A DNA stretch of 64,000 bases. Source: Dyella sp. C9 (GTDB taxonomy: Bacteria > Pseudomonadota > Gammaproteobacteria > Xanthomonadales > Rhodanobacteraceae). This document shows, piece by piece, positions 25,672 to 36,061 of this stretch (positions are counted from its first letter, which is position 1; each line of letters starts with the position of its first letter). The notes under the pieces were generated by a model. The model saw only the letters and a list, made by a program, of their open reading frames with translations, searched no databases and had not been told where the DNA came from. The translations under genes were made by a program, and so were the position numbers. Location: contig NZ_QIRF01000005.1 of NCBI RefSeq assembly GCF_003332825.1, positions 1 to 64,000 of the forward strand. Reading direction: 5' to 3'.

Positions 25672-28326
25672 TCAAGCCTGGGCGCGCTTGGCCGGTCCCA
25701 ACTGGTCCAGCAGCGCGCGCAGCAGCACGTCCTGCTGCGCATGCCCCAGCGGCGCGTCGTGGCGATCGGTGATCAGGAAGAAATCCTCCACGCGCTCGCC
25801 GAACGTGGCGATGCGCGCATCGTGCACGCGCACCGCCGCCGTCACCATCGCCTGCGCCACCGCGGCCAGCAGCCCGGGGCGGTCGCTGCATACCAGGGCG
25901 AGCCGCGTGCGGCCGCCCACCGCGCTAAAGGAGATCTTCGGCGCCGCCTGGAAATGCTTGAGATGGCGCGACATGCTGCGCCGCGACGGCTGGTGCTGGT
26001 GGCCCGGCTGGGACAAGGCGCGGTGCAGGCGCTGCTTCAGCTCTTCCGCGCGCTCGGTCGAAGCCGGCTGTTGCGATTCCGACTCCAGCAGCAGGAAGGT
26101 ATCCAGCGCCATGCCCGTCGACGAACTGAGGATCCGCGCCTCCATCACCGAGAAATGCAGGCGGTCGAGCATGATCGCCACGGCGGCGAACAGGCCGTCG
26201 CGATCGGGCGTATAGACGAACAACTCGGTGGTGCCACGCACCGAATGGGGATGCACCGCCACCAGCGGCGTGACGCCCTTCGCCTGCAGGATGGCCGCCG
26301 TCTGCCAGGCGATCTGCTCCGGGCGATGCCGCAGGAAGCTCTGCTCGGGAAAACCGCGCCAGACACGGGTGCAGGCTTCGGCGTCATGGCCTTCCTGGCG
26401 CAGCAGCTCCAGCGCCTGCTCGCGACAGCCACGCACGCGCGCGGCAGCATCGGACGGCAATTCGTCCTCGCTGCGCAGGGCGTAGCGCGTGGCCGTATAG
26501 AGGTCCGCCAGCAGGCGATCCTTCCAGCCGTTCCACAGCTTGGGGCTGGTGCCGATGATGTCGGCAATGGTCAGCAGGTACAGCAGGTCGAGCCGCTCGG
26601 CGTTGCCCACCTGCTCGGCAAAGCGCTGCACCACGTCCGGATCGGTGATGTCCTGGCGCTGCGCCGTCGTGCTCATCAGCAGGTGCCAGCGCACCAGCCA
26701 TGCCACCAGCTGCGTGTCTTCCTCGGGCAGGCCGAGCCGGTGGCCGAAGGCCAGCGCCTCATCCTCGCCGAGCACGGAATGGTCGCCGCCGCGTCCCTTG
26801 GCAATGTCGTGGAACAAGGCGGCGAGCAGCAGGATCTCGGGCTTGGGCAGGCTGGGCCAGATCTCGCAGGCTATCGGGAATTCCGCAGCCGCCGCTGGGT
26901 CGGCAAAGCGCGCCACGTTGCGCAATACGCGCAGCGTGTGTTCGTCCACGGTGTAGACATGGAACAGGTCGTACTGCATGCGGCCGAACACCTTGCCGAA
27001 GGCCGGCAGGATCGCCGCCAGCAGGCCGTGCCGGTTCATGCGCCACATGGCTTCCACCGCCGGTGCGCCGAGCTTCAGCAGGCGCAGAAAGGCCGCGAGC
27101 ACCTCCGCGTCGTCCGCCAGCGAGCGTTCCAGCACCGCGGTGGCCTGGTGGATGCGGCGCATGGTGTCGGCGGTGAACCCCACGATGCCCGGCTCGCCGA
27201 GTCGCACGATGAAGGCTTCCACCAGCGCCGCGGGACGACGCATGAACAGGTCAGGATCGCGCACGGCCAGGCGCTTGCCGTAACGCACGAAATCCTCGCC
27301 CACCGGCTGCGGCGCGCTGGGCGGTTCCAGCATTTCCTCGAAGCGCTCGGCGATCTGCACACCCAGCCGCTCCACCTGGCTGGCCGCGCGGTAATAGCCC
27401 TGCATGAACTGTTCGACGCCGAGGTTCTTTTCGTGCTCGTCCTGGAAACCCAGCCGCGCGGCGAGCGCACGCTGGTAGTCGAACAACAGCCGCTCCTCCG
27501 CGCGCCCCGCCTCCAGGTGCAGCGCGAAGCGGTAGCGGCGCAAGGTGGCCTCGGACTGTTCCAGCGTGTCCTTCTCGGCCGGATCGAGCAGGCCCTCGGC
27601 CACCATGTCGTCGAAGTCATCGGCGTGCGCAAGACGACGCCCCAGCCAGCGCAACGCGTCGAGCGTGCGCAACCCGCCCGGGCCGTCCTTGAGATTCGGC
27701 TCAAGGTTGTAGGCGGTATCGTTGTAACGCGCGTGGCGCGCGTCGCGCTCACCCAGGCGCGCGGCCAGGTAGGCCGCCGGCGGCCACAGCGCGGGATCGT
27801 CGATGATCGCGTTGAGCCCCGCCTCCATCGCCGGATCGCCGACCAGCCGGCGTGCATCGAGCAGGCTGGTGAACACGCTGGCGTCCCGCGCGGCGAGCGC
27901 GCGGCATTGCGCGAGATCGCGCACGGCGTGCCCCACCTTCAGGCCGATATCCCACAGCGTGGCGAAGCACTGCTCCAGCGCCCGCAGACGCGCCGGCTCG
28001 GACGGACCGACCAGGGCCAGCAGGTCCACGTCGGAATGGGGAAACAGCAGGCCGCGACCAAAGCCGCCCACCGCGAACAGTGCAGCGTCACTCACCTCGC
28101 CCAGGCAGGCCGTCCATACATGCACCACGATGCGCTGTACGGATTCGCTGCGGCGATGGGCCAGCGGGGTCGCATCGGCGCCATCGCGGAAAGCCGTGGC
28201 CAGCGCGCGGTCCACGTCGCCGAGCAACTGGCGCAACGCCCGCCGCGCATCCTCCGACACGCCCGAACGCGGCACCGCCGCGGGCAGGCGTGGCAGCGGG
28301 GGCAGCACGATGGGAGCGACGGTCAT
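25672..28326 (-). CDS. glnD: bifunctional uridylyltransferase/uridylyl-removing enzyme
   Basis: GlnD senses glutamine and adds or removes UMP on PII proteins, thereby controlling glutamine synthetase and nitrogen genes. The 884-residue protein has the nucleotidyltransferase motif GGFGRGLLFPHSDVDLL (87-103), a linker helix region, the HD hydrolase motif LFHDIAKGRGGDHS and two C-terminal ACT domains (LFVYTPDRDGLFAAVAIML; RLALVCSDRPGLLAAVAQAM). ATG 28326 has no clear Shine-Dalgarno. The map-glnD-dapD neighbourhood agrees with E. coli; the PII substrate gene is not in this window. Confidence 0.97.
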   Translation of the reverse strand: MTVAPIVLPPLPRLPAAVPRSGVSEDARRALRQLLGDVDRALATAFRDGADATPLAHRRSESVQRIVVHVWTACLGEVSDAALFAVGGFGRGLLFPHSDVDLLALVGPSEPARLRALEQCFATLWDIGLKVGHAVRDLAQCRALAARDASVFTSLLDARRLVGDPAMEAGLNAIIDDPALWPPAAYLAARLGERDARHARYNDTAYNLEPNLKDGPGGLRTLDALRWLGRRLAHADDFDDMVAEGLLDPAEKDTLEQSEATLRRYRFALHLEAGRAEERLLFDYQRALAARLGFQDEHEKNLGVEQFMQGYYRAASQVERLGVQIAERFEEMLEPPSAPQPVGEDFVRYGKRLAVRDPDLFMRRPAALVEAFIVRLGEPGIVGFTADTMRRIHQATAVLERSLADDAEVLAAFLRLLKLGAPAVEAMWRMNRHGLLAAILPAFGKVFGRMQYDLFHVYTVDEHTLRVLRNVARFADPAAAAEFPIACEIWPSLPKPEILLLAALFHDIAKGRGGDHSVLGEDEALAFGHRLGLPEEDTQLVAWLVRWHLLMSTTAQRQDITDPDVVQRFAEQVGNAERLDLLYLLTIADIIGTSPKLWNGWKDRLLADLYTATRYALRSEDELPSDAAARVRGCREQALELLRQEGHDAEACTRVWRGFPEQSFLRHRPEQIAWQTAAILQAKGVTPLVAVHPHSVRGTTELFVYTPDRDGLFAAVAIMLDRLHFSVMEARILSSSTGMALDTFLLLESESQQPASTERAEELKQRLHRALSQPGHQHQPSRRSMSRHLKHFQAAPKISFSAVGGRTRLALVCSDRPGLLAAVAQAMVTAAVRVHDARIATFGERVEDFFLITDRHDAPLGHAQQDVLLRALLDQLGPAKRAQA

Positions 28327-28457
28327 GGGTGGCAGTGACGCATGTGGCGATGCAGCAAGTCTGCCACGAGGGAACGGCTGGTGCAGGCCCGATGGTGGAC
28401 GGGCGCCAGATTGCCCTCTCACTCCGGCCCCATCCCCCGCGCGGAGAGGGCGCAAAA

Positions 28458-28485
28458 GAAAAGGGCCGCCGAGGCAGCCCTTTTC
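28458..28485 (-). terminator. rho-independent terminator after map
   Basis: GAAAAGGGC (28458-28466 on the plus strand) pairs with GCCCTTTTC (28477-28485). On the minus strand it is followed by a TTTTCTTTT-type tract, ending the map transcript before glnD. Confidence 0.8.
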
Positions 28486-28505
28486 ACAACACGATCAAAT
28501 CCAGA

Positions 28506-29273
28506 TCACGCCGCATCCGGCCAGGGCGTCAGGATCTCGAACCCGTCGTCCGTCACCGCGATGGTATGCTCCCACTGTGCCGACAGCGAATGGTCCTTGG
28601 TGACCACGGTCCAGCCGTCCGGCAGCTGCTTGGTCTGCGGCTTGCCGGCATTGATCATCGGCTCCACCGTGAAGGTCATGCCCTTCTTCAGCTCCAGCCC
28701 GGTACCCGGCCGGCCGTAGTGCAGCACCTGCGGCTCGTCGTGATAGACCTTGCCGATGCCGTGGCCGCAGTACTCGCGCACCACCGAGAAGCCCGCCGCC
28801 TCGGCGTGCTTCTGGATGGCGGCACCGATGTCGCCCAGGGTGGCGCCGGGGCGCACCGCCTCGATGCCACGCATCATCGACTCGTAGGTGGTGTCCACCA
28901 GGCGCCGCGCCAGCACCGAGGGGGTGCCGACGAAGTACATGCGGCTGGTGTCGCCATGCCAGCCATCCCTGATCACGGTGACATCGAGATTGATGATGTC
29001 GCCGTCCTTGAGCACCTTGGCGGGGCTCGGGATGCCGTGGCAGATCACGTGATTGACCGAGGTGCACAGCGTCTTGGGAAAGCCGTTGTAGCCCACGTTG
29101 GCGGGAATGGCCTTCTGCACCTTGGTGATGTGCTCGTAGGCCAGCCTGTCCAGGTCCTCGGTGGTGACACCGGGCTTGACGTGCTCCTTGAGCATGGCCA
29201 GCACTTCAGCGGCCAGCTTGCCGGCCTCGCGCATGGCCTGGATGTCTTCGGGGGTTTTGAGGGTGACTGCCAT
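28506..29273 (-). CDS. map: methionine aminopeptidase, type I
   Basis: Map removes the initiator methionine from nascent proteins. The 255-residue enzyme has the five di-metal ligands in DVTVIRDGWHGDTSRM (two Asp), EYCGHGIGKVYH (His), FTVEPMI (Glu) and WEHTIAV (Glu), and lacks the SH3-like extension of type Ib. The start ATG 29273 gives the usual MAVTLKTPEDIQAMREAG. It is divergent from rpsB across 346 bases, the standard gammaproteobacterial layout. Confidence 0.97.
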   Translation of the reverse strand: MAVTLKTPEDIQAMREAGKLAAEVLAMLKEHVKPGVTTEDLDRLAYEHITKVQKAIPANVGYNGFPKTLCTSVNHVICHGIPSPAKVLKDGDIINLDVTVIRDGWHGDTSRMYFVGTPSVLARRLVDTTYESMMRGIEAVRPGATLGDIGAAIQKHAEAAGFSVVREYCGHGIGKVYHDEPQVLHYGRPGTGLELKKGMTFTVEPMINAGKPQTKQLPDGWTVVTKDHSLSAQWEHTIAVTDDGFEILTPWPDAA

Positions 29274-29619
29274 AGTTCTACTCACATGGCGGCAATTGCC
29301 CAAATATCCAGCAACTTGCCGCGCTGCCGGCGTACCGGCTACAATTTCCAAGTTTTGCTGACCCGACGTGTCCGATTCCATCGGCGCGGGCGGTAGTCGC
29401 AAAGCGGGGGAGATTGTAACCGCGTTGCGGTACAAACCCCACAAGTCCTTGATTGGACAACCAAACGCCACACACGCATCGGCACCGCCTTCGGGGTGCC
29501 TCGGCCAGCCCTCCACATCATAACGGGCTGACGGGGTCGAAGCCGGGGATGCGTGGAGGTCCCAACCCCCGGGCTCCAACCCATCACACATGGGCGGCCC
29601 AACAAATCGGAGTTTCACC
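29274..29619 (+). promoter_or_regulatory. map/rpsB divergent region with rpsB promoter and structured leader
   Basis: This 346-base region has no gene. A good promoter for rpsB is TTGCCG (29316-29321), 18 bases, TACAAT (29340-29345). The roughly 265-base leader contains a small hairpin at 29481-29500 (GGCACC/GGTGCC) and a long stem joining CCTCCACATC (29510-29519) to GAT-GC-GTGGAGG (29548-29559). Enteric rpsB leaders mediate autoregulation by S2, so this is a candidate for the same control (inference). CGGAG lies seven bases before the rpsB ATG. Confidence 0.6.
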
Positions 29620-30501
<882 letters not shown>

Positions 30502-30510
30502 GCCTTCCCT

Positions 30511-30534
30511 GCCCCGGCCCGCAAGGGTCGGGGC
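30511..30534 (+). terminator. attenuator-like hairpin between rpsB and tsf
   Basis: GCCCCGGCCC and GGGTCGGGGC form a 10-bp stem with one G-U pair around a GCAA tetraloop. The following GCATTAAAGTTTTT has only a delayed T-run, so it probably gives partial termination and lowers tsf relative to rpsB. Confidence 0.6.
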
Positions 30535-30559
30535 GCATTAAAGTTTTTGAGGACTCCAG

Positions 30560-31438
30560 ATGACTGCCATTACCGCAAAACTGGTTAGCGAACTGCGCGA
30601 GCGCTCCGGCGCCGGCATGATGGATTGCAAGAAGGCGCTGGTCGAGAACAACGGCGACATCGAAGCCGCTGTCGAATACCTGCGCAAGACCGGCCTGGCC
30701 AAGGCCGACAAGAAGGCCGACCGCGTCGCCGCCGAAGGCCGCATCGCCACCGCCCAGGCCAATGGCCAGGCCGTGCTGGTCGAAGTGAACAGCGAGACCG
30801 ACTTCGTCGCCAAGGCGCCGAACTTCATCCAGTTCACCAATGACGTGGCCGAGGCCGTGCTGGCTTCCGGCGCCGCCGACATCGACGCCGCCAAGGCCGC
30901 TGCCTTCCCGGGCGCCGACAACGTCGAGTCCGCCGCCAAGGCCCAGACCGCCACCATCGGCGAGAAGATCGAAGTGCGCCGCGTGGCTCGCATCGCCAAC
31001 GACGGCCCGCTGGCCACCTATTCGCACGGCGGCAAGATCGGCGTGATCGTGGCCCTCAAGGGCGGCTCGGAAGAGCTGGCCAAGGGCATCGCCATGCACG
31101 TGGCGGCCATGAACCCGCCGCACATCAAGCCGGAAGACGTCCCGGCCGAGTTCATCGCGAAGGAAAAGGAAATCGCGCTGAGCCAGATGACCGAGAAGGA
31201 CAAGGCCAAGCCGGCCGACATCCTGGAAAAGATCATCTCCGGCAAGATCAACAAGATCGTCTCGGAAGTGACCCTGGTTGGCCAGCCGTACGTGCTGGAT
31301 ACCAACACCACCGTGGGCGAAGTCCTGAAGAAGGAAGGCGCCGACGTCGTGGCCGTGGTTCGCCTGGCCGTGGGCGAAGGCATCGAGAAGGTGCAGGAAG
31401 ACTACCTGGCCGAAGTGGCCAAGGCGATGCAGGGCTAA
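30560..31438 (+). CDS. tsf: elongation factor Ts
   Basis: EF-Ts exchanges GDP for GTP on EF-Tu. The 292-residue protein has the N-terminal UBA-like domain ([20 protein letters not shown]), the core TDFVAK motif ([13 protein letters not shown]) that contacts EF-Tu, and a C-terminal module ending [18 protein letters not shown] lies before ATG 30560. It shares the rpsB promoter and ends at a strong terminator. Confidence 0.98.
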   Translation: MTAITAKLVSELRERSGAGMMDCKKALVENNGDIEAAVEYLRKTGLAKADKKADRVAAEGRIATAQANGQAVLVEVNSETDFVAKAPNFIQFTNDVAEAVLASGAADIDAAKAAAFPGADNVESAAKAQTATIGEKIEVRRVARIANDGPLATYSHGGKIGVIVALKGGSEELAKGIAMHVAAMNPPHIKPEDVPAEFIAKEKEIALSQMTEKDKAKPADILEKIISGKINKIVSEVTLVGQPYVLDTNTTVGEVLKKEGADVVAVVRLAVGEGIEKVQEDYLAEVAKAMQG

Positions 31439-31462
31439 GATCCGGCTGCCGCAGTACCCCCG

Positions 31463-31495
31463 AAAAGCCGCGGACCTCCGCGGCTTTTCTTTTTA
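31463..31495 (+). terminator. rho-independent terminator after tsf
   Basis: AAAAGCCGCGG (31463-31473) pairs perfectly with CCGCGGCTTTT (31478-31488), followed by CTTTTT. Confidence 0.92.
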
Positions 31496-31610
31496 TGAAA
31501 GCCCCCACTCCCCCTCCGCCCCATCCCGGACGGACGGTTTCCTGCACCCCCACGCCGGCGCAAGCCCGCGGCAGGCCTGGACTTTCTCCTTCCCCGACGG
31601 AACGAAACCC

Positions 31611-31639
31611 TTACCGGTTCGAGACGCTGTCGTTACAAT
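31611..31639 (+). promoter_or_regulatory. pyrH promoter
   Basis: TTACCG (31611-31616), a 17-base spacer and TACAAT (31634-31639) form a clear sigma70-type promoter 34 bases before the pyrH ATG. Confidence 0.7.
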
Positions 31640-31673
31640 GCGCGCGTTTTGCCCCACACAATCCGGAGACCCC

Positions 31674-32396
31674 ATGAGCGCACCGCTTAAATACCGTCGC
31701 CTCCTGCTCAAACTCTCCGGTGAAGCCCTGATGGGCGAGGCCGATTACGGCATCGACCCCAAGGTGATCGGCCGCCTGGCCGACGAAATCATCGAAGTGC
31801 AGAAGGCCGGCATCCAGATCGGCGTGGTCATCGGCGGCGGAAACATCTTCCGCGGCGCCGGCCTGGCAGCGGCCGGCATGGACCGCGTGACCGGCGACCA
31901 CATGGGCATGCTGGCGACCGTCATGAACGCCCTGGCCATGCAGGACGCCATCGAGCGCCGCGGCGGCTTCGCCCGCGTGATGAGCGCGATCCAGATCCAC
32001 GACGTGGCCGAGGATTTCATCCGCCGCCGCGCCATCCGCCACATCGAGAAGGGCCGCATCGTGCTGTTCGCGGCCGGCACCGGCAACCCGTTCTTCACCA
32101 CCGACTCGGCCGCCGCGCTGCGTGCGGTGGAAGTAGGCGCCGACCTGCTGCTCAAGGCCACCAAGGTCGATGGCGTGTACACCGCCGACCCGGCACGCCA
32201 TGCCGACGCCACGCGCTATGACACGCTCACCTACGACCAGGTGATCGAGCGCAAGCTCGCCGTGATGGACACCGCCGCCATCGCCCTGTGCCGCGACCAC
32301 GGCATGCCGCTGCGCATCTACGACATGACCGTCGCCGGCAACCTCATGCGCATCATGCGCGGCGAAGAAGTCGGTACGCTCGTCTCGGAAAACTGA
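31674..32396 (+). CDS. pyrH: uridylate kinase
   Basis: PyrH phosphorylates UMP to UDP and is a hexamer of the amino-acid-kinase fold. The 240-residue product has [15 protein letters not shown] at the start, [31 protein letters not shown] and [19 protein letters not shown] 31674 has CCGGAG upstream; the frame is open to 31638 but the promoter runs through that stretch. It has its own promoter and terminator, separating it from tsf and frr. Confidence 0.98.
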   Translation: MSAPLKYRRLLLKLSGEALMGEADYGIDPKVIGRLADEIIEVQKAGIQIGVVIGGGNIFRGAGLAAAGMDRVTGDHMGMLATVMNALAMQDAIERRGGFARVMSAIQIHDVAEDFIRRRAIRHIEKGRIVLFAAGTGNPFFTTDSAAALRAVEVGADLLLKATKVDGVYTADPARHADATRYDTLTYDQVIERKLAVMDTAAIALCRDHGMPLRIYDMTVAGNLMRIMRGEEVGTLVSEN

Positions 32397-32427
32397 GCTC
32401 GCGCTGAGCTTGACTGGTGATTTGACT

Positions 32428-32454
32428 GCGGCCCTTCGTGGGCCGCTTTTTTTT
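32428..32454 (+). terminator. rho-independent terminator after pyrH
   Basis: GCGGCCC (32428-32434) pairs with GGGCCGC (32440-32446), followed by eight T residues. Confidence 0.93.
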
Positions 32455-32645
32455 GGGGGATCGGCGGATGGGTAGCGGGGGTGCCAAGACCCACTGTCGC
32501 GAGCCGGCTACAAGACGATGATACCCAACGGCGGCGGTGCCCTTTGTCGCAGCATTCGACCTCACTTCTGCTCGCCGCTCTGGGCGCCCCCACTACCCAT
32601 CTTCAACCCTCCATCCCCCGGCCCCAACGCCTCTCAGCCCCCTGC

Positions 32646-32651
32646 TATACT
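32646..32651 (+). promoter_or_regulatory. -10 element of the frr promoter
   Basis: TATACT lies 32 bases before the frr ATG, after the pyrH terminator. No convincing -35 is seen at 16-18 bases, so an extended or activated promoter is possible. The rest of 32455-32645 shows no gene. Confidence 0.5.
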
Positions 32652-32683
32652 CGTCGGCTTGCACGGTTTGAGGGGTGTTTCCC

Positions 32684-33241
32684 ATGCTTAACGACATCAA
32701 GAACGATGCCCAGACCCGCATGGGCAAGAGCATCGACTCGCTCAGGCACAGCCTGACCCGCCTGCGCACCGGTCGCGCCAGCACCGCGCTGGTGGACGGC
32801 ATCAAGGTGCCGTACTACGGCTCGGACATGCCGCTGAACCAGGTGGCCACGGTGGCACTGGGCGACTCGCGCTCCATCATCATCACCCCGTTCGAGAAGA
32901 GCCTGGTCGCTCCGATCGAAAAGGCCATCATGGCTTCGGACATCGGCATCACGCCGAACACCGCCGGCACCACCATCCGCCTCAACATGCCGCCGCTCAC
33001 CGAGGAGCGCCGCCGCGAGTTGGCCAAGCACGTGGCCCATGAAGGCGAGGAAGCCAAGATCGCCATCCGCAACGTGCGTCGCGATGCCATGCAGCAGGTC
33101 AAGGATCTGCTCAAGGAAAAGCTCATCACCGAAGACGACGAGCGCCGCGCCGAAGACGAAATCCAGAAGCTCACCGACCGTTTCGTCAAGGACGTCGACG
33201 GCGTGGTGAAGCAGAAGGAAGAGGAGCTGATGGCGCTCTGA
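32684..33241 (+). CDS. frr: ribosome recycling factor
   Basis: RRF splits post-termination ribosomes with EF-G and IF3. The 185-residue protein has the three-helix bundle with an inserted hinge domain; typical stretches are SLTRLRTGRASTALVDGIKV, QVATVALGDSRSIIITPFEK and IRNVRRDAMQQVKDLLKE. GAGGGG precedes ATG 32684; a GTG nine bases upstream is in frame but less likely. It starts the frr-uppS-cdsA-dxr-rseP run, where gaps are 2 to 31 bases. Confidence 0.98.
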   Translation: MLNDIKNDAQTRMGKSIDSLRHSLTRLRTGRASTALVDGIKVPYYGSDMPLNQVATVALGDSRSIIITPFEKSLVAPIEKAIMASDIGITPNTAGTTIRLNMPPLTEERRRELAKHVAHEGEEAKIAIRNVRRDAMQQVKDLLKEKLITEDDERRAEDEIQKLTDRFVKDVDGVVKQKEEELMAL

Positions 33242-33262
33242 GGCGCCATCACGCCCTGCGGC

Positions 33263-34003
33263 ATGGCCAGCGCCGATACCGCGCGGATCCCGCGCCACAT
33301 CGCCATCGTGATGGATGGCAACGGCCGCTGGGCGAAACTCCGCCACCGGCCGCGAACCTTCGGTCATAACGCCGGCCGCAAGGCCGTGCGCGACGTGGTC
33401 GAGGGTTGCCTGCGCGAGGGCGTCAGGGTACTCACCCTGTTCGCGTTCTCCAGTGAGAACTGGCAGCGTCCGCAGGACGAAGTCGGCGCCTTGATGGAAC
33501 TGTTCGTCCGCGCGCTCGACAAGGAAGTGGACGAACTGCACGGCAACGGCGTGCGCATCCGCTTCGTGGGCGACCTGGCCTCGTTCGAACCCAGCCTGCG
33601 TCAGCGCATGATGGGTGCGATGTCACGCACGGCCGGCAACGATGGCCTGCACCTCAACATCGCGGTGAGCTATGGCGGCCGCTGGGATATCGTGCAGGCC
33701 GCACGCAAAGCGGCCGAGGCGGTGGTCCGCGGCGAAATCCGTGCCGAAGAGATCGACGAACAGCTGCTGGGCCACTGGATGTGCCTGGCCGAGCTGCCTC
33801 CGCTGGACCTGTTCATCCGCACCGGCGGCGAATGCCGCGTCAGCAATTTCCTGCTGTGGCAGCTGGCCTACGCGGAACTGCACTTTACCGATACCCTGTG
33901 GCCCGACTTCGACCAGGCTTGCCTGAAGAGCGCCATCGAAGATTACGCACGCCGCGAACGCCGTTTCGGCAAGACCGGCGAACAGGTCGCCCGAAAGGCC
34001 TGA
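33263..34003 (+). CDS. uppS: undecaprenyl diphosphate synthase
   Basis: UppS adds eight isopentenyl units to farnesyl diphosphate to make the C55 lipid carrier for peptidoglycan and O-antigen. The 246-residue cis-prenyltransferase has IAIVMDGNGRWA with the catalytic Asp18, LTLFAFSSENWQRP and the C-terminal RTGGECRVSNFLLWQ with YAELHFTDTLWPDF. It begins 21 bases after frr. Order uppS-cdsA-dxr differs from the dxr-uppS-cdsA order of E. coli. Confidence 0.97.
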   Translation: MASADTARIPRHIAIVMDGNGRWAKLRHRPRTFGHNAGRKAVRDVVEGCLREGVRVLTLFAFSSENWQRPQDEVGALMELFVRALDKEVDELHGNGVRIRFVGDLASFEPSLRQRMMGAMSRTAGNDGLHLNIAVSYGGRWDIVQAARKAAEAVVRGEIRAEEIDEQLLGHWMCLAELPPLDLFIRTGGECRVSNFLLWQLAYAELHFTDTLWPDFDQACLKSAIEDYARRERRFGKTGEQVARKA

Positions 34004-34034
34004 CCGTCGCCCACCCGGCTCACCAAGGATCCGC

Positions 34035-34853
34035 ATGCTGCTTCAGCGAACCCTCACCGCCCTGCTCCTCGCTCCGTTGGTGATCGGGTTGATCCTGCTC
34101 GCGCCGACCTGGCTGTTCGCGCCGATCGTCGCCCTCGCCTTCCTCGCCGCGATGTGGGAATGGACCCGGCTGTCCGGGCTCAAGGCCTATCCGCCGCGTG
34201 GTGCGCTGCTGGCCTTTACCGCCGCGCTGTTCGTGCTGTGCTGGCTGTCGCGCGGCACGCCGTGGTGGCCGGCCCTGATCGGCGCGGGCGTGGCCTGGTG
34301 GATCGTGGTGGGCCAGTGGCTGCGCCACTTCGCCTTTGGCGCCGCCCCCACCCGTGAAAATCGCCTGATGAAACTGGGCGCGGGCCTGCTGGTGATCGTG
34401 CCGGCCTGGGTCGCGGTGGTGTCCATCCACGGCTCGGGTGAATACGGCCACTGGTGGACCCTGCTCGCCCTGTTCATCGTGTGGGCCGCCGACATCGGAG
34501 CCTATTTCAGCGGCAGCACCTTCGGCGGCCGCAAGCTGGCCCCCACCATCAGCCCCGGCAAGACCTGGGCCGGCGTGTACGGCGCCTTTGCCGCCGGCGC
34601 GGCCGTGGCCGTGGGCGGCGGCCTGCTGATGGGCGTGGGCGGCGGCAAGCTGGTCGGCCTGCTGGTGCTGTCCCTGCTGACCGTGGTGGCTTCGATCGTC
34701 GGCGACCTGCTGGAAAGCCTGATGAAGCGCCATGCAGCGGTGAAGGACTCCGGCAACCTGTTTCCCGGACACGGCGGCATGCTCGACCGCCTGGACAGCG
34801 TGTTCGCGGCCCTGCCGGTGTTCGCCGCCGGCAAACTGCTGCTGGGCCTGTGA
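34035..34853 (+). CDS. cdsA: phosphatidate cytidylyltransferase
   Basis: CdsA makes CDP-diacylglycerol, the precursor of all phospholipids, in the inner membrane. The 272-residue protein has about eight hydrophobic segments and the family signature near the C-terminus, [20 protein letters not shown], whose aspartates bind Mg. [10 protein letters not shown] and [14 protein letters not shown] precede it. Two bases separate its stop from the dxr ATG. Confidence 0.97.
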   Translation: MLLQRTLTALLLAPLVIGLILLAPTWLFAPIVALAFLAAMWEWTRLSGLKAYPPRGALLAFTAALFVLCWLSRGTPWWPALIGAGVAWWIVVGQWLRHFAFGAAPTRENRLMKLGAGLLVIVPAWVAVVSIHGSGEYGHWWTLLALFIVWAADIGAYFSGSTFGGRKLAPTISPGKTWAGVYGAFAAGAAVAVGGGLLMGVGGGKLVGLLVLSLLTVVASIVGDLLESLMKRHAAVKDSGNLFPGHGGMLDRLDSVFAALPVFAAGKLLLGL

Positions 34854-34855
34854 AC

Positions 34856-36040
34856 ATGAGTGCGCAGCGCCAGGTCGCGGTGTTCGGTGCCACCGGCTCC
34901 ATCGGTGGCAGCACGTTGGACGTGATCGCGCGCCATCCGCAGCGCTTCCGCGCCAGCGTGCTCACCGCGCACGGCAACGTCGCCGCGCTGGCCGAGTTGT
35001 GCATCCGTTTCCGCCCCGACCTTGCCGTCATCGCAGACCCCGCCCTGGAAGGCGAACTGGCTCGACGCCTGGCCGCGGCCGGCGTCCACTGCGAGGTGGC
35101 CGCGGGGCATGACGCCCTGACCGCCGCCGCATCGGGCCACCTGTGCGACACCGTGGTCGCCGCCATCGTCGGCGCCGCCGGGCTGGACTCCACCCTGGCC
35201 GCCGCCCGCAGCGGCAAGCGCCTGCTGCTGGCCAACAAGGAATCCATCGTCATGGCCGGCCCCCTGCTGCTGCAGGCGCTGGCCGAAGGTGGCGGTGAAC
35301 TGATTCCGATCGACTCCGAACACAACGCCATCTTCCAGTGCCTGCCCGGCGGCCGCCCCAACCTGGACGCCAGTGGCGTGCGACGGCTGATCCTGACCGC
35401 CTCGGGTGGCCCGTTCCGCGGACGCAGCCGGGCCGACCTCGCCGGCGTCACGCCCGAGCAGGCGTGCAAGCACCCGAACTGGGTGATGGGCCGCAAGATC
35501 TCGGTCGACTCCGCCACCCTGATGAACAAGGGCCTGGAGGTCATCGAGGCGCATCACCTGTTCGGCGCCTCGCCCGATCGCATCGACGTGCTGGTACATC
35601 CGCAGAGCCTGGTGCATTCGCTGGTGGAATACGTGGACGGATCGGTGCTGGCCCAGCTCGGCAACCCCGACATGCGCACGGCGATCGCCCATGCGCTGGC
35701 CTGGCCGCAGCGCATCGAGGCAGGCGTGACGCCACTGGATCTCGCCGCTTCGGCACCACTGGCCTTCCAGCAGCCGGACCTGTCCACCTTCCGCTGCCTT
35801 GCGCTGGCGTTCCAGGCCTTGCGTGCCGGTGGCGACGCGCCCGCCATCCTCAATGCCGCCAACGAGGTGGCCGTGGAGGCCTTCCTGGCAGGCGGGCTTC
35901 CCTTCCTCGGCATCGCTGATCTCGTCGAAAGCGTTCTTACGGAACTGCCGGCGCAAGCTGTGGTCGATGTCCAGACCCTGAATGAACGTGACGGCATGGC
36001 CCGCCAGGCTGCCCGGCGCATTCTTCGCAACGCCTGCTGA
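34856..36040 (+). CDS. dxr: 1-deoxy-D-xylulose 5-phosphate reductoisomerase
   Basis: Dxr converts DXP to MEP with NADPH, the committed step of the non-mevalonate isoprenoid pathway and the target of fosmidomycin. The 394-residue enzyme has the NADPH motif [15 protein letters not shown], the metal and substrate segments [31 protein letters not shown] and [23 protein letters not shown] 34856 is the homologous start, although the frame is open upstream through cdsA. Confidence 0.98.
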   Translation: MSAQRQVAVFGATGSIGGSTLDVIARHPQRFRASVLTAHGNVAALAELCIRFRPDLAVIADPALEGELARRLAAAGVHCEVAAGHDALTAAASGHLCDTVVAAIVGAAGLDSTLAAARSGKRLLLANKESIVMAGPLLLQALAEGGGELIPIDSEHNAIFQCLPGGRPNLDASGVRRLILTASGGPFRGRSRADLAGVTPEQACKHPNWVMGRKISVDSATLMNKGLEVIEAHHLFGASPDRIDVLVHPQSLVHSLVEYVDGSVLAQLGNPDMRTAIAHALAWPQRIEAGVTPLDLAASAPLAFQQPDLSTFRCLALAFQALRAGGDAPAILNAANEVAVEAFLAGGLPFLGIADLVESVLTELPAQAVVDVQTLNERDGMARQAARRILRNAC

Positions 36041-36061
36041 CAAGCCTGTTAAGCTCTCCTG

